A stretch of DNA of 64,000 nucleotides. Origin: Fimbriimonadales bacterium. Its GTDB lineage: Bacteria > Armatimonadota > Fimbriimonadia > Fimbriimonadales > ATM1. Position 1 is the first letter of the stretch. The number at the start of each line of letters is the position of its first letter. The stretch lies in the NCBI GenBank assembly GCA_035559795.1, contig DATMAR010000003.1, positions 434,001 to 498,000 on the forward strand, read 5' to 3'. The notes beneath the pieces are model-generated. The model was not told where the DNA came from. It worked only from the letters and a program-made list of their open reading frames with translations, and made no database searches. Below are positions 26,025 to 34,020 of the stretch, piece after piece. Position numbers and translations under genes: made by a program.

Positions 26025-26480
26025 CTACCCAGGACCCACGGTTACCGTGACCGTAGACGTATAGGTATTCGGTGGAGTCGGAAACGTCAACCCCGAAACC
26101 TGCACCGTCAAAGAACCGAGCGTTTCACCGGGTCCTCCGCTGGTGGGGAATCCATTGGCACCGAAGAACCAACTGGGGTTGAGAGGCGGGCTCCAACTGC
26201 CGAAATTAGCGCTCACGAACTGCCAATTCACGTTCGCCAAAACATGCCATGGTCGCGAGCCACTATAAGTTCCCGCTTGTCCACCGTCGTTCACCTCGAT
26301 GAGGATTTCACTCGGTGGACTCAGAAACTCGAAGAAGATGAATGAACCTACACTGCTGGTCACGGTTGCGTTTCCACTGCTTTGAGCGAGCGCACTCGAA
26401 GGACACAGAAACGCCACCGCTCCTACGGAAAGAAGCATGAGCCGAGCAAACCAGAGATGGCTTACTTTTCCCATGCTCAT
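26025..26480 (-). CDS. Small secreted beta protein, cluster subunit C
   Basis: 151 residues: signal peptide (LMLLSVGAVAFLCPSSALAQ) and a ~120-residue beta-rich mature part. Internal block IEVNDGGQAGTYSGSRPWHV then LANVNWQFVSANF matches the block in the gene at 26482 (IAINDGLFGDGPYTGSDPF, VTANTNWNLTVTNNF), so the two are paralogs. The C-terminus is a strand TYTSTVTVTVGPG, similar to the ending of spore-coat-U-type and pilin subunits. The start codon lies one base after the stop of the upstream gene, with no clear ribosome site, so translation is likely coupled. Function unknown; proposed surface fibre or coat subunit. Confidence 0.75.
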   Translation of the reverse strand: MSMGKVSHLWFARLMLLSVGAVAFLCPSSALAQSSGNATVTSSVGSFIFFEFLSPPSEILIEVNDGGQAGTYSGSRPWHVLANVNWQFVSANFGSWSPPLNPSWFFGANGFPTSGGPGETLGSLTVQVSGLTFPTPPNTYTSTVTVTVGPG

Positions 26481-26481
26481 T

Positions 26482-26940
26482 TTACGGACCTATCGTCACA
26501 GTGATTGTCGCCACTGAAAGGCTTCCAGGTCCTGCAAAGTCCTTACCTCCGATTGTAGACGTGCGCGATAATGAAGCACTCAAGAGATTTGCCTGGTTAG
26601 CTCCTGCTCCACCGGTCATATCTGCCGCAGAAGCAGTGAAGCTCCAAACATCAGCAGCGCCTACTTGCATATAGGACCCTTGACTAGTGAAAGTAGCGTT
26701 GTCGAAGTTATTAGTAACCGTGAGATTCCAGTTCGTATTTGCTGTTACGGTGAATGGATCCGAGCCAGTGTAAGGCCCATCTCCGAACAATCCATCATTG
26801 ATGGCTATATCGATGTTTTCCACACCATTAACAGCACGATACGCAGCAACGTTGAATGTTACGTTGCTATTACTCTGTGCAAACACAGAAGCAGTGACAG
26901 CAAACGCCGCAAGGGCGGCTAAGATTTTGAAGTATTTCAT
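26482..26940 (-). CDS. Small secreted beta protein, cluster subunit B
   Basis: 152 residues with signal peptide (MKYFKILAALAAFAVTASVF, cut near AQS). The mature chain is rich in Thr, Asn, Ala and Ser with no Cys. It shares with subunit C the pattern NDG....Y-x-G-S-x-P-[FW]-x-V-x-A-N-x-N-W. The C-terminal strand is VATITVTIGP. AGGAGGATAAACA precedes the ATG, an excellent ribosome site, and suggests that this is a highly expressed member. No known family recognised; it could be the major subunit of a fibre or surface layer. Confidence 0.78.
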   Translation of the reverse strand: MKYFKILAALAAFAVTASVFAQSNSNVTFNVAAYRAVNGVENIDIAINDGLFGDGPYTGSDPFTVTANTNWNLTVTNNFDNATFTSQGSYMQVGAADVWSFTASAADMTGGAGANQANLLSASLSRTSTIGGKDFAGPGSLSVATITVTIGP

Positions 26941-27088
26941 TGTTTATCCTCCTTTAGGATCGAATTTTCGCTCCTCCGTTCAAAAAAGGGTTTCTTCCTC
27001 TTTCGAACGGTAATTGCAGAATTTCCTCCGCATCCGAGAGACGGAGCGACCTCCCTCGGCAAATCGTTTGCACCTTTTTCGTAAAGAA

Positions 27089-27526
27089 TCACTGCGGCGC
27101 TATGGTGATAATCATCAGTGCAAGGACAGGCCCCCCTCCCGGATACTGCGCCGTTACTTGCGCAGTTCCGAAAAGAACCCCCCCACCGTACGCTATCGTG
27201 TGCTGCTGTCCTTGCTGAGAGACATCGATATCCCAAGTCCAATATTTCGGTTTCGGCTTGTAAGCGACGAGTTGCGCCGTTATCGTCGCGGGAAGGTTCG
27301 CATGCGCAATGAAATCTCTCGACGCCGTGAAGGTTCCATTTTTCAATGTCCCACAAATCGCCCAAAAATCTTTCGTGCAATTGAAAATAGAATCTTCGAA
27401 ATGGATATTCACGTAGGGACCGACGGTGAGATTCACATCGGCTTGTGCTGAGGACTGCGCAAACGCATTCGTCATGAGTAAAACGCTCACGACGAGCAGA
27501 CTCGCTGCAAAAAATTTTCTGGGCAT
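27089..27526 (-). CDS. Small secreted beta protein, cluster subunit A
   Basis: About 145 residues, starting at 27526 (MPRKFFAASLL) with AAGGAGA upstream. Signal peptide ends near NAFAQ. The mature part shares the layout of subunits B and C: early strand NLTVGPYVNIHFEDS, central block TASRDFIAHANLPATITAQL in place of the S-x-P-x-x-V-x-A-N-x-N-W block, and terminal strand LALMIITIAPQ. Two cysteines (FNCTKDFWAICG) may form a disulfide, absent from the other two. Separated by 148 bases from subunit B; that gap contains a CCGTTC/GAACGG stem and a T-rich stretch but no clear terminator. Confidence 0.72.
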   Translation of the reverse strand: MPRKFFAASLLVVSVLLMTNAFAQSSAQADVNLTVGPYVNIHFEDSIFNCTKDFWAICGTLKNGTFTASRDFIAHANLPATITAQLVAYKPKPKYWTWDIDVSQQGQQHTIAYGGGVLFGTAQVTAQYPGGGPVLALMIITIAPQ

Positions 27527-27595
27527 AGTTTTTCTCCTTCTGGGAGATGGAGGCATCGAAATTCACTCGGTTCGGATATTCACAAACACGAAATT

Positions 27596-28498
27596 TCATC
27601 CGACGACCTCCCCTGTAAGAACACCTCGATACATACCGGGCGGCAAATTCAACTCGTAACGCACTTTAACGGCGATGAAAAAAATGTTATTTCCGCGTTT
27701 CGGGTTCGCTACCACAGAGGGAATGCCGAAAGACGCATATTCCGCGTTTCGAATCGCTTCTTTCTGCGTAACCCCCACACCGATTCCCAAATGGTTCGTA
27801 GAAATAACCGAATTTTTCGAATCGTGAACGAGTTGGGAGATGGAGAAGCGAATTCGTGCATTTGCACGGTTCGTCGTTATCATTACTTTTTGTGGGTTCG
27901 GTGAAATGACTTCACCGGGTTGTCCTGAACAAGTGAAGTTAAGCCCATTGCGTTCGAAATTGAAAAATAAATAGGGAAGAACTGTGTAGTTGAAGAGAAT
28001 TCTGTTTTCGGAAAGAACCATCTTCGAAGTCGGCTCTATAACTGTAAATTGTATTAACCCGCGATAATTGCCTTCTGCAGGAAAAGCCCCTGTGGAAATC
28101 GTGAAACGGCAAAGATATTCATTAACGCCTATTCCGCCTTGAAGGAGAAGCGTAGGCTTTCCCGTAGAGAGAACAATGGATGTAGAAGAATTCGTGGAAG
28201 GAGTGGAGAAAGTTTGCGAGGCATTTCGAGGAGTAATTTCGATTCGACAAGAAATATCGTTTTGAGGCGATACTCCTTCGAGAGGTAGCAAGGTAGCAAC
28301 GATTGTCCATTGAGGAATCTGACTCGTGACGATTATTGGTACGGGTTTCGGCATTTCATAGCGAGAGAAGTCACCGCAAACCGCAAGGGTTACTTCGGGT
28401 TGAGGCACGACGAGCATCACCGGGGGTGACTGCGTCATGATGGGGACGGCGAGTCCTAACGTCGCCGTAACTCCAACGCAAGTAGTTACCCTCCTCAT
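27596..28498 (-). CDS. Secreted two-domain beta protein, first gene of the secretin cluster
   Basis: About 300 residues. Start at 28498 (MRRVTTCVGV) with AGGAGA upstream. Signal peptide (TATLGLAVPIMTQ), then two similar halves of ~130 residues, each with a strand pattern ending in a Y-R-G block: FPAEGNYRGLIQFTVIEP and LPPGMYRGVLTGEVVG. The second half opens LPYLFFNFERNGLNF, similar to the early strand of subunit A. So it looks like a duplicated version of the small subunits, and by analogy with pili could be a tip or base protein; that is inference. The stop lies 69 bases before the start of subunit A. Confidence 0.72.
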   Translation of the reverse strand: MRRVTTCVGVTATLGLAVPIMTQSPPVMLVVPQPEVTLAVCGDFSRYEMPKPVPIIVTSQIPQWTIVATLLPLEGVSPQNDISCRIEITPRNASQTFSTPSTNSSTSIVLSTGKPTLLLQGGIGVNEYLCRFTISTGAFPAEGNYRGLIQFTVIEPTSKMVLSENRILFNYTVLPYLFFNFERNGLNFTCSGQPGEVISPNPQKVMITTNRANARIRFSISQLVHDSKNSVISTNHLGIGVGVTQKEAIRNAEYASFGIPSVVANPKRGNNIFFIAVKVRYELNLPPGMYRGVLTGEVVG

Positions 28499-28514
28499 GT
28501 TTCTCCTTTTCGAC

Positions 28515-28542
28515 ACATCGGATGGCTCAAGCTATCCGATGT
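28515..28542. promoter_or_regulatory. Dyad between secretin cluster and LuxR-type regulator
   Basis: ACATCGGAT (28515-28523) and ATCCGATGT (28534-28542) form a perfect 9-bp inverted repeat with the partly symmetric spacer ggctcaagct. It lies 17 bases upstream of the first cluster gene and in the divergent promoter region, so it could be an operator for the LuxR-type protein at 28707 or a leader hairpin near the ribosome site. Confidence 0.5.
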
Positions 28543-28706
28543 TGATTCATAGTAACGTGAGTTCAGAGGGATTACAAGACGTGATATGTTTTAGGTAGCG
28601 AGTGTGGGGTTACCTGTATGTGGTCAAAAGTGACTACTTTTTAGGACGCCATAAAAAAAATGTGATTGAAAAGTGAAGGATTTGAGCCTTTGTGGGGTTT
28701 TAATAA

Positions 28707-28961
28707 ATGGAACTCCGAGAGGCGCTACGGATGAAGGGGAATAATCATTCACTGAGCAAGAGAGAGAAGGAAACCGTTTGCCTCGCCATTCAAGGGTATC
28801 GAGACAAGGAAATCGCTAAAATGTTGGGCATCTCCCTGACGACAGTAAGACATTACTGGCAAAGGATTTTGGCGAAAACAAAAACAGATACACGGAACCA
28901 AGCAATCTATATTCTGTGCTGCAATGGAGAATTGATGCACGAACACTCCTCGGGGGAGTAG
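28707..28961 (+). CDS. Stand-alone LuxR/GerE-type DNA-binding protein
   Basis: 84 residues, consisting of little more than the NarL/LuxR C-terminal HTH: LSKREKETVCLAIQGYRDKE then IAKMLGISLTTVRHYWQRIL and a dimerisation helix (NQAIYILCCNGE). No receiver or sensory domain, as in Bacillus GerE. An alternative start at 28731 removes eight residues. Divergent from the secretin cluster and the only regulator near it, so it is the best candidate for control of that cluster; the dyad at 28515-28542 is a possible site. The PIG-L gene follows on the same strand after 14 bases. Confidence 0.88.
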   Translation: MELREALRMKGNNHSLSKREKETVCLAIQGYRDKEIAKMLGISLTTVRHYWQRILAKTKTDTRNQAIYILCCNGELMHEHSSGE

Positions 28962-28975
28962 ATTAACGCTCGTCT

Positions 28976-29728
28976 TTGACGAGAAAGAGTCTTTTCGTGC
29001 TCATCACTCTCCTTTTGCTTGCTGCCTTCGGATACAGCGTTTGGTGGTTACTGAAGATGCGATTGACGGTGTCGCCGGAGGAGGCGCTGGAGAGGGGGAG
29101 AGCTATTTTGAATTCGAAAAGGGTTTTGTTCATCGTTGCACACCCCGACGATGCGGATTGGTGGGTTTCCGGAACTGCGCGCCTTTTCGTCTTGCGAGGG
29201 GCGGAGGTGGGGCTCGTGGTCGCATCGGATGGGGAAAAGGGGCGGAATCTCATCAACGCGAAAAACTTAGCGGAAACGAGACAAACAGAACAACGCGAAG
29301 CGGCGAAAGTTATCGGGATTTCGAAGTTATGGTTTTTGCATTTGCCGGACAGAGAGGTCGCGATGCAGCCGGGGATTTCTCGCTCCCTCGAAGAGATCAT
29401 CCATGAATTCGAACCGGATTTAATCGTCACTTTCGACCCTTCGCTTCCCGATTTGCCTTATCTCCATCCCGACCACGAAGGCATAGGGCGCGTAGTTTAT
29501 TCGATATGGAAAGAAAACCCAGGGGGGGCGAAACTAATTTTCTTCCACTCTCGCAGACCGAATATCGCAGTAGACATCACCGAGGTCATCGAGACGAAGG
29601 TGGAGGCTTTGCGAAAACATCGGTCACAAGGTCTCGGACGCGGGGGGGAACGGAATAAGGAATTCCATCGTGCATTCGGAAAACGAGTCGGAGTCCCCTA
29701 CGCAGAACTGTTTCGGGAAATAAAATGA
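28976..29728 (+). CDS. Membrane-anchored PIG-L family deacetylase
   Basis: About 250 residues. N-terminal TM segment (LFVLITLLLLAAFGYSVWWL) then a PIG-L/LmbE domain: FIVAHPDDADWWVSGTARLF with the zinc motif AHPDD, VGLVVASDGEKGR, ETRQTEQREAAKVIG, and LHPDHEGIGRVVY with the third zinc His. The family removes acetyl groups from N-acetylglucosamine-type sugars on lipids, thiols or antibiotics. The substrate here is not known. The start is uncertain: TTG at 28976 gives the full TM segment, GTG at 28997 has a slightly better ribosome site. Confidence 0.88.
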   Translation: MTRKSLFVLITLLLLAAFGYSVWWLLKMRLTVSPEEALERGRAILNSKRVLFIVAHPDDADWWVSGTARLFVLRGAEVGLVVASDGEKGRNLINAKNLAETRQTEQREAAKVIGISKLWFLHLPDREVAMQPGISRSLEEIIHEFEPDLIVTFDPSLPDLPYLHPDHEGIGRVVYSIWKENPGGAKLIFFHSRRPNIAVDITEVIETKVEALRKHRSQGLGRGGERNKEFHRAFGKRVGVPYAELFREIK

Positions 29729-29736
29729 AATTGATA

Positions 29737-30795
29737 TTAGAAAACCACGATAGCAGGAATGCCTTCGACCACTCTGCCGATCTTCGGATACTCCGTAAGG
29801 TCTTTTTTAGAAAATATTGCAAGACCTCCGCTCGTTTGCGGGTCTATGATCACTTCCTGCAACCATAGAGGCACTTCCGGCGAAATGACCAATGCTTCAC
29901 CCAAATACTCACGATTCTTTCTCGATCCCGCAGTAATATTCTTGTTTTCGATGAGCGCTTTCAATCGCGGCAGAAGCGGTATAGATTTCGAATCGAGTTC
30001 GATGCGCACGTTCGAGGCTTGCGCGACATGGAATAAATGCCCAGCCAAGCCGAAACCCGTGATATCCGTTGCGCACAATGCCCCTTCGTGGATCGCGAAT
30101 TCACTCGCTTTTTTATTCAACTGCTCCATCCAAGCAATCGCGACATCCAGCGCAGACACCTTACCCTTCTCATCGATACCGGGGGGGGTCGGAATCAATT
30201 CGGAAGCGTCTAAACTCTCGTATACGATAGGGTCGTCGAATTTGTGAGCGGTAGTAACGATACCTGTGCCTATTGGCTTCGATAAGTAAATATAATCTCC
30301 GGGTTTCGCCCCGACATTGCGCAACATATGTTTCGGGTTTACCACTCCTGTAACGCTCAGACCAAATTTCGGTTGCGTATCCTCGACGGTATGCCCCCCC
30401 ACGATGACGACATCGGCTTCATCGCATTTGTCCGCTATTCCTCGAAAGACAGACGCCCACACTTCGGGAGGCGCTTGGGACGGGTCGAAGCAGGCGAGGT
30501 TCATCGCGGTTATCGGTTTTCCGCCCATCGCGTAAACGTCGGAAAACGCATTCGCAGCGGCTATCGCACCATAAGCATAGGGGTCGTCCACGATAGGGGT
30601 GAAAAAGTCCATCGTTTGTACGAGAGCCAAATCATCAGACACGCGAAAAACCCCTGCATCGTCTTTCGTTTCGAAGCCGACGAGCAGGTCGGGATGAGCG
30701 CTTCGGGGCAATTCTCGCAGAACCTCCGCGAGTTGGGTTGGACCCAGTTTGCTTGCTCAACCCGCGCATTCGACGAGTTGTGTGAGACGTATCAC
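29737..30795 (-). CDS. selD: Selenide, water dikinase with in-frame UGA (selenocysteine)
   Basis: Selenophosphate synthase, about 352 residues when read through a UGA at 30757-30759. Upstream of the part usually called as the gene, the same frame reads MIRLTQLVECAG, then UGA, then ASKLGPTQLAEVLREL. This is the SelD N-terminal motif (E. coli: RLTQ...GCGCK), and the UGA falls exactly at the catalytic Cys/Sec position, followed by the conserved Lys. Downstream: DDAGVFRVSDDLALVQTMDF, ANAFSDVYAMGGKP, VGGHTVEDTQPKFGLSVTG, CATDITGFGLAGHL and IIDPQTSGGL, all SelD signatures. Start taken as the GTG at 30795; no strong ribosome site. Implies a working Sec decoding system elsewhere in the genome. Confidence 0.92.
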
Positions 30796-30884
30796 GATAG
30801 ATAGGATACTTGAAAGAAAGCTCGTCGTGTCATCATCGTCTTGGCATGCTTTTTGCTAGACAAGTCTAACCTCGCATGCCATGA

Positions 30885-31130
30885 ATTAGCGATGACGGAT
30901 TTATTATAAATGCCCGTTGGTATTGGTGGAATAAGAACGTAGGTAAGCCGAACAATCGTTCTGCGTATATAAACGGTTTAGGCTCTTCCGAAAAATGGGC
31001 AGGAACGGGAATGGACATGAGTTGGGCGATTACGGAATATCTGGATGGCGTCCCCGAGCCGAGCACACTGACAGTTTTCGGTATTCTCGGTTTTGGCTTT
31101 TTAGTGGCTCGAAGAAAACAACGAAGCTAA
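30885..31130 (+). pseudogene. 3' remnant of a PEP-CTERM exported protein
   Basis: An open frame of ~80 codons without a usable start (preceded by in-frame TGA and TAA). It encodes RWYWWNKNVGKPNNRSAYIN and EKWAGTGMDMSWAITEYLDG, then the PEP-CTERM sorting signal GVPEPSTLTV, a TM helix (FGILGFGFLVA) and the basic tail RRKQRS. A normal protein would have a signal peptide and a longer ectodomain. No matching 5' part is nearby, since selD is divergent 90 bases away. Interpreted as a decayed gene. Confidence 0.75.
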
Positions 31131-31254
31131 ATGCAAAAAAATTAAATGTAGAAATTAATAGAGTCGAGGAAACAAAACTCGAAAAAATTTCGCAACTATT
31201 GCAATTTATTGCGCTCCTTCTATGCGAAGTTTATATAGTGATTTACGATCCATA

Positions 31255-32541
31255 TTACGCGGCTTCACTCGCAGTCGAAGCGAAAGGAACCAACTTTGCC
31301 GCGGCAATGAGTTGTTTCGCCGTACGTCCATCTTTCGGATAGCAAGATTCTCCGAAGTGAATCGTAATTCCCGCTCCTAAACGAAGCACATTCGATTGCC
31401 AGTTGTGTAAACGAGATTTCAATCTTTGACTGACTACATGAACCGTTTTTTCCAAACCAGGAAGAACGATGCCGAAACCTGTCTCACCGACACGTCCGAC
31501 CGTATCGAGTCTTCGCACGCCGGAGCGGATGAATTTCGCGGCGTCCTTCAGAAAATGCGTGAGAGCGTCTGGTCCATAAAATCTTCGCAATGTATTGAGC
31601 CCATCGAAACGTATAGCGATGTAACCGACGGACAACCCTTCGCTTGCAGCGCGTGTACATTCTTCGTCCAAACGGGCAACGAGGAAATGTTCGGAATACA
31701 CTCCTGTTGCATCGTCAATGACGTCTGCTGGCAACTGCTCCGCTTGTCGAAGGAGCGCTTTCGCAAGTTTTTCCTCGTTCGCCAAAGTCGCTCGAAGTTT
31801 CGTGAGAGATTGTCTCAAAATATGAGAGACATAGTTACAGGAAATTCCCAATTGTGCGGCAATTTCGGTTTGATTCATGGATTCGACGTGAAAAAGCAAT
31901 AAAACTTGTTGTTCCAAACCTCGCAATTCACTAATTGCTCTTTCCAACAGTAGGCGGTCTTCGAAATTCAGCAACTCCTGGCAATCGCCTGCTAAATCCA
32001 TATCTTCTGTTTCCTCTTCTTCAGAAGAAGAAGCAGAACTCAGGCTCGTCACTCGAAAAAGGTCATTGGTTGCTAAAACTTCTCTTACCGTTTCGAGCGG
32101 GATATCGGTAGATTGCGAAATTTCTTCTGGTATTGGATTTCTGCCGGACTCTTGATGGAGTCGCTCAGCAGTTTTGTTCACACGATGTCGGATTTCTTGT
32201 AACCAAGCGGGTTCTCGAATCATCTTCGAACGGTCACGAAGATAATGTTTCATCGCACCTGCAACGAGATGGGTAGCGTATGTACTGAATCGTACGCCTT
32301 TATCCGGTTCATAGAGACTCAAAGCATTCAGAAGGCCAATGAATCCGACTTGAATCAAATCTTCTTGTGCTTCGATACCGGAGAATCTTCGAGCGATTCG
32401 ATGAACCATATCCGAATACAAAGTGACGATTTTGTCTCTTAATTTGGGATTTCGCGTTTGGACATACTCGCATACCACGGCTTCCGAATAATCCAAACGG
32501 TGTGTTCCTTCCGACAATTTCTTAATCTCCTTGTTTTTCAT
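31255..32541 (-). CDS. Sigma-70 family factor fused to a degenerate GGDEF domain
   Basis: 428 residues. Residues ~20-110 are sigma region 2 (DLIQVGFIGLLNALSLYEPD, VRFSTYATHLVAGAMKHYLR), then region 3 (REPAWLQEIRHRVNKTAERL) and region 4 with HTH (QTEIAAQLGISCNYVSHILR), as in SigB/SigF/SigG-type factors. An acidic linker (SSEEEETEDMDL) lies between regions 3 and 4. After residue ~270 there is a GGDEF-type domain: DDATGVYSEHFLVARLDEEC, IAIRFDGLNTLRRFYG, RRLDTVGRVGETGFGIVLPG (the GGDEF loop is degenerate), and LGAGITIHFGESCYPKDGRT. So it cannot be a normal cyclase, but could bind c-di-GMP/GTP or dimerise. Two genes upstream on this strand are PilC-like and PilZ. Confidence 0.9.
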   Translation of the reverse strand: MKNKEIKKLSEGTHRLDYSEAVVCEYVQTRNPKLRDKIVTLYSDMVHRIARRFSGIEAQEDLIQVGFIGLLNALSLYEPDKGVRFSTYATHLVAGAMKHYLRDRSKMIREPAWLQEIRHRVNKTAERLHQESGRNPIPEEISQSTDIPLETVREVLATNDLFRVTSLSSASSSEEEETEDMDLAGDCQELLNFEDRLLLERAISELRGLEQQVLLLFHVESMNQTEIAAQLGISCNYVSHILRQSLTKLRATLANEEKLAKALLRQAEQLPADVIDDATGVYSEHFLVARLDEECTRAASEGLSVGYIAIRFDGLNTLRRFYGPDALTHFLKDAAKFIRSGVRRLDTVGRVGETGFGIVLPGLEKTVHVVSQRLKSRLHNWQSNVLRLGAGITIHFGESCYPKDGRTAKQLIAAAKLVPFASTASEAA

Positions 32542-32650
32542 CCCTCTGTTTTATCGTAGGCCGGATTTGCCTTATCCATGGATACTCCCACGGTTTCGGC
32601 AAACCCTCGCCTATTATCTATGCACCCCGAGCTTTTCGAATTTTTATCGT

Positions 32651-33862
32651 TTAGGAAACCGAGTTGACCAATTTGAAGATTGGCGTCATCACGGAAATTG
32701 CTATAAATCCGACGATCACACCCATGATGATGATGAGCAACGGCTCGATCATCGAAGTAAGACCTTTGACGGTGGATTCGACTTCTTGGTCATAAAAGTC
32801 GCCGACCTTCACGAGCATTTCACTGAGACGTCCGCTTTCTTCCCCGATATCCACCATGTGCGTTACCATCGAAGGGAACAAACCACTCGCTGCAAGTGGC
32901 GCGCTCAATTTTTGACCTTCTCGAATGGAGTTTCGCGCGCTTTCAATTGCATTAATCAACACGCGGTTGTTCGAGGTTTCGCCCACGATTTCCAGCGAAC
33001 GCATCATCGGCACTCCTGAAGAAATCAACGTCCCGAAGGTTCTTGCAAAACGTGCAATGGACATCTTAAGGACAATTTCCCCGACGATGGGCATTCGGAG
33101 TTTTAAATAATCCAGTTGATACCGACCCTTTTCGGTGCGTTCCCAAATCTTGAATCCGATGAACGCCCCTGCCGCAAAACCGATGATTGCCCACCAATAA
33201 GATTGGAAGAAATCTCCGATAGAAAACAAGAATTTCGTAACCGGAGGAATCTCTACATTCATGCCCTCGAAGATTTCTTTGAATTTCGGAAGGATGAACG
33301 TGAACAGTGCAAAAAGCATGATGATAGAAAACATGAGTACGAGAACGGGATACATCATCGCGCTTTTTATCTTTCCGCGCACTTCCATCTCGTATTCCAA
33401 GAAACCGGCGAGGCGGTCTAAAATCATATCGAGAATTCCGCCCAATTCCGCCGCTCGAATCATGTTCACATACAATTTGCTGAACACATGCGGATGCTTC
33501 GCCAAGGATTCGTTCAAGCTCAAACCCCCCCTGACATCGTTCGCTACTTCCGATGCCGCTACTTTGAGCGCAGGGTCTTTTGTTTGACTTGAGAGAATTT
33601 CTAAACAGCGGAGCATAGGAATACCCGCATCTACCATCGTAGCGAATTGGCGGCTGAACACCACCAAGTTTTTCAGTTTCGGTTTGCGCGCTTTCAAAAG
33701 CGACTTCGAACCGCCGATAGCACCCTTTACAGGCTTTAATTCTGTTACGTGCAGTTGCTGCTCATGAAGTTTTTGCAGAACCAATTGCTCGTTATCAGCC
33801 TCGAGCACACCTTTGAGAGTGCGCCCAGCAGAATCTATCGCACTATATGCATATTTGGGCAT
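32651..33862 (-). CDS. pilC: Type IV pilus / type II secretion inner-membrane platform protein (PilC/GspF)
   Basis: About 403 residues, starting at 33862 (MPKYAYSAIDSAGRTLKGVL), with GGGGGA eight bases upstream; the longer frame to 33922 lacks a ribosome site. Two GspF/T2SSF domains (residues ~70-195 and ~270-395): FSRQFATMVDAGIPMLRCLE and IARFARTFGTLISSGVPMMR each open a domain, and three TM segments are seen (MYPVLVLMFSIIMLFALFTF; WWAIIGFAAGAFIGF; LLIIIMGVIVGFIAISVM). It forms the inner-membrane platform that couples the assembly ATPase to pseudopilus growth. No pilB or pilT is adjacent. Flanked by PilZ and the sigma-GGDEF gene on the same strand. Confidence 0.95.
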   Translation of the reverse strand: MPKYAYSAIDSAGRTLKGVLEADNEQLVLQKLHEQQLHVTELKPVKGAIGGSKSLLKARKPKLKNLVVFSRQFATMVDAGIPMLRCLEILSSQTKDPALKVAASEVANDVRGGLSLNESLAKHPHVFSKLYVNMIRAAELGGILDMILDRLAGFLEYEMEVRGKIKSAMMYPVLVLMFSIIMLFALFTFILPKFKEIFEGMNVEIPPVTKFLFSIGDFFQSYWWAIIGFAAGAFIGFKIWERTEKGRYQLDYLKLRMPIVGEIVLKMSIARFARTFGTLISSGVPMMRSLEIVGETSNNRVLINAIESARNSIREGQKLSAPLAASGLFPSMVTHMVDIGEESGRLSEMLVKVGDFYDQEVESTVKGLTSMIEPLLIIIMGVIVGFIAISVMTPIFKLVNSVS

Positions 33863-34020
33863 GAATTTTCCCCCAGAGAAACGAATTTCCTTGTGACCTA
33901 ATATAAATATTCGGAATCGCAAATGCGCTTTTCCATATCGAAGCGCAAGTTTCTCGCGTTTTTGGGGACGAATGTAAAAAAGCCAGTATTTTTAAGAGCG
34001 GCTCACTCTTTGAAAAGGAG

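Noticed and set aside
26937-27599. Minus-strand frame of 220 codons across subunit A
   Set aside because: It overlaps a gene with signal peptide, ribosome site and paralogs, and its composition (Arg, Cys, Ser-rich) is that of a shadow frame.
28962-31254. tRNA-Sec or SECIS-bearing second selenoprotein near selD
   Set aside because: No tRNA-like structure was found, and the only other in-frame TGA noted (30882-30884, before the PEP-CTERM remnant) has no selenoprotein motif around it.
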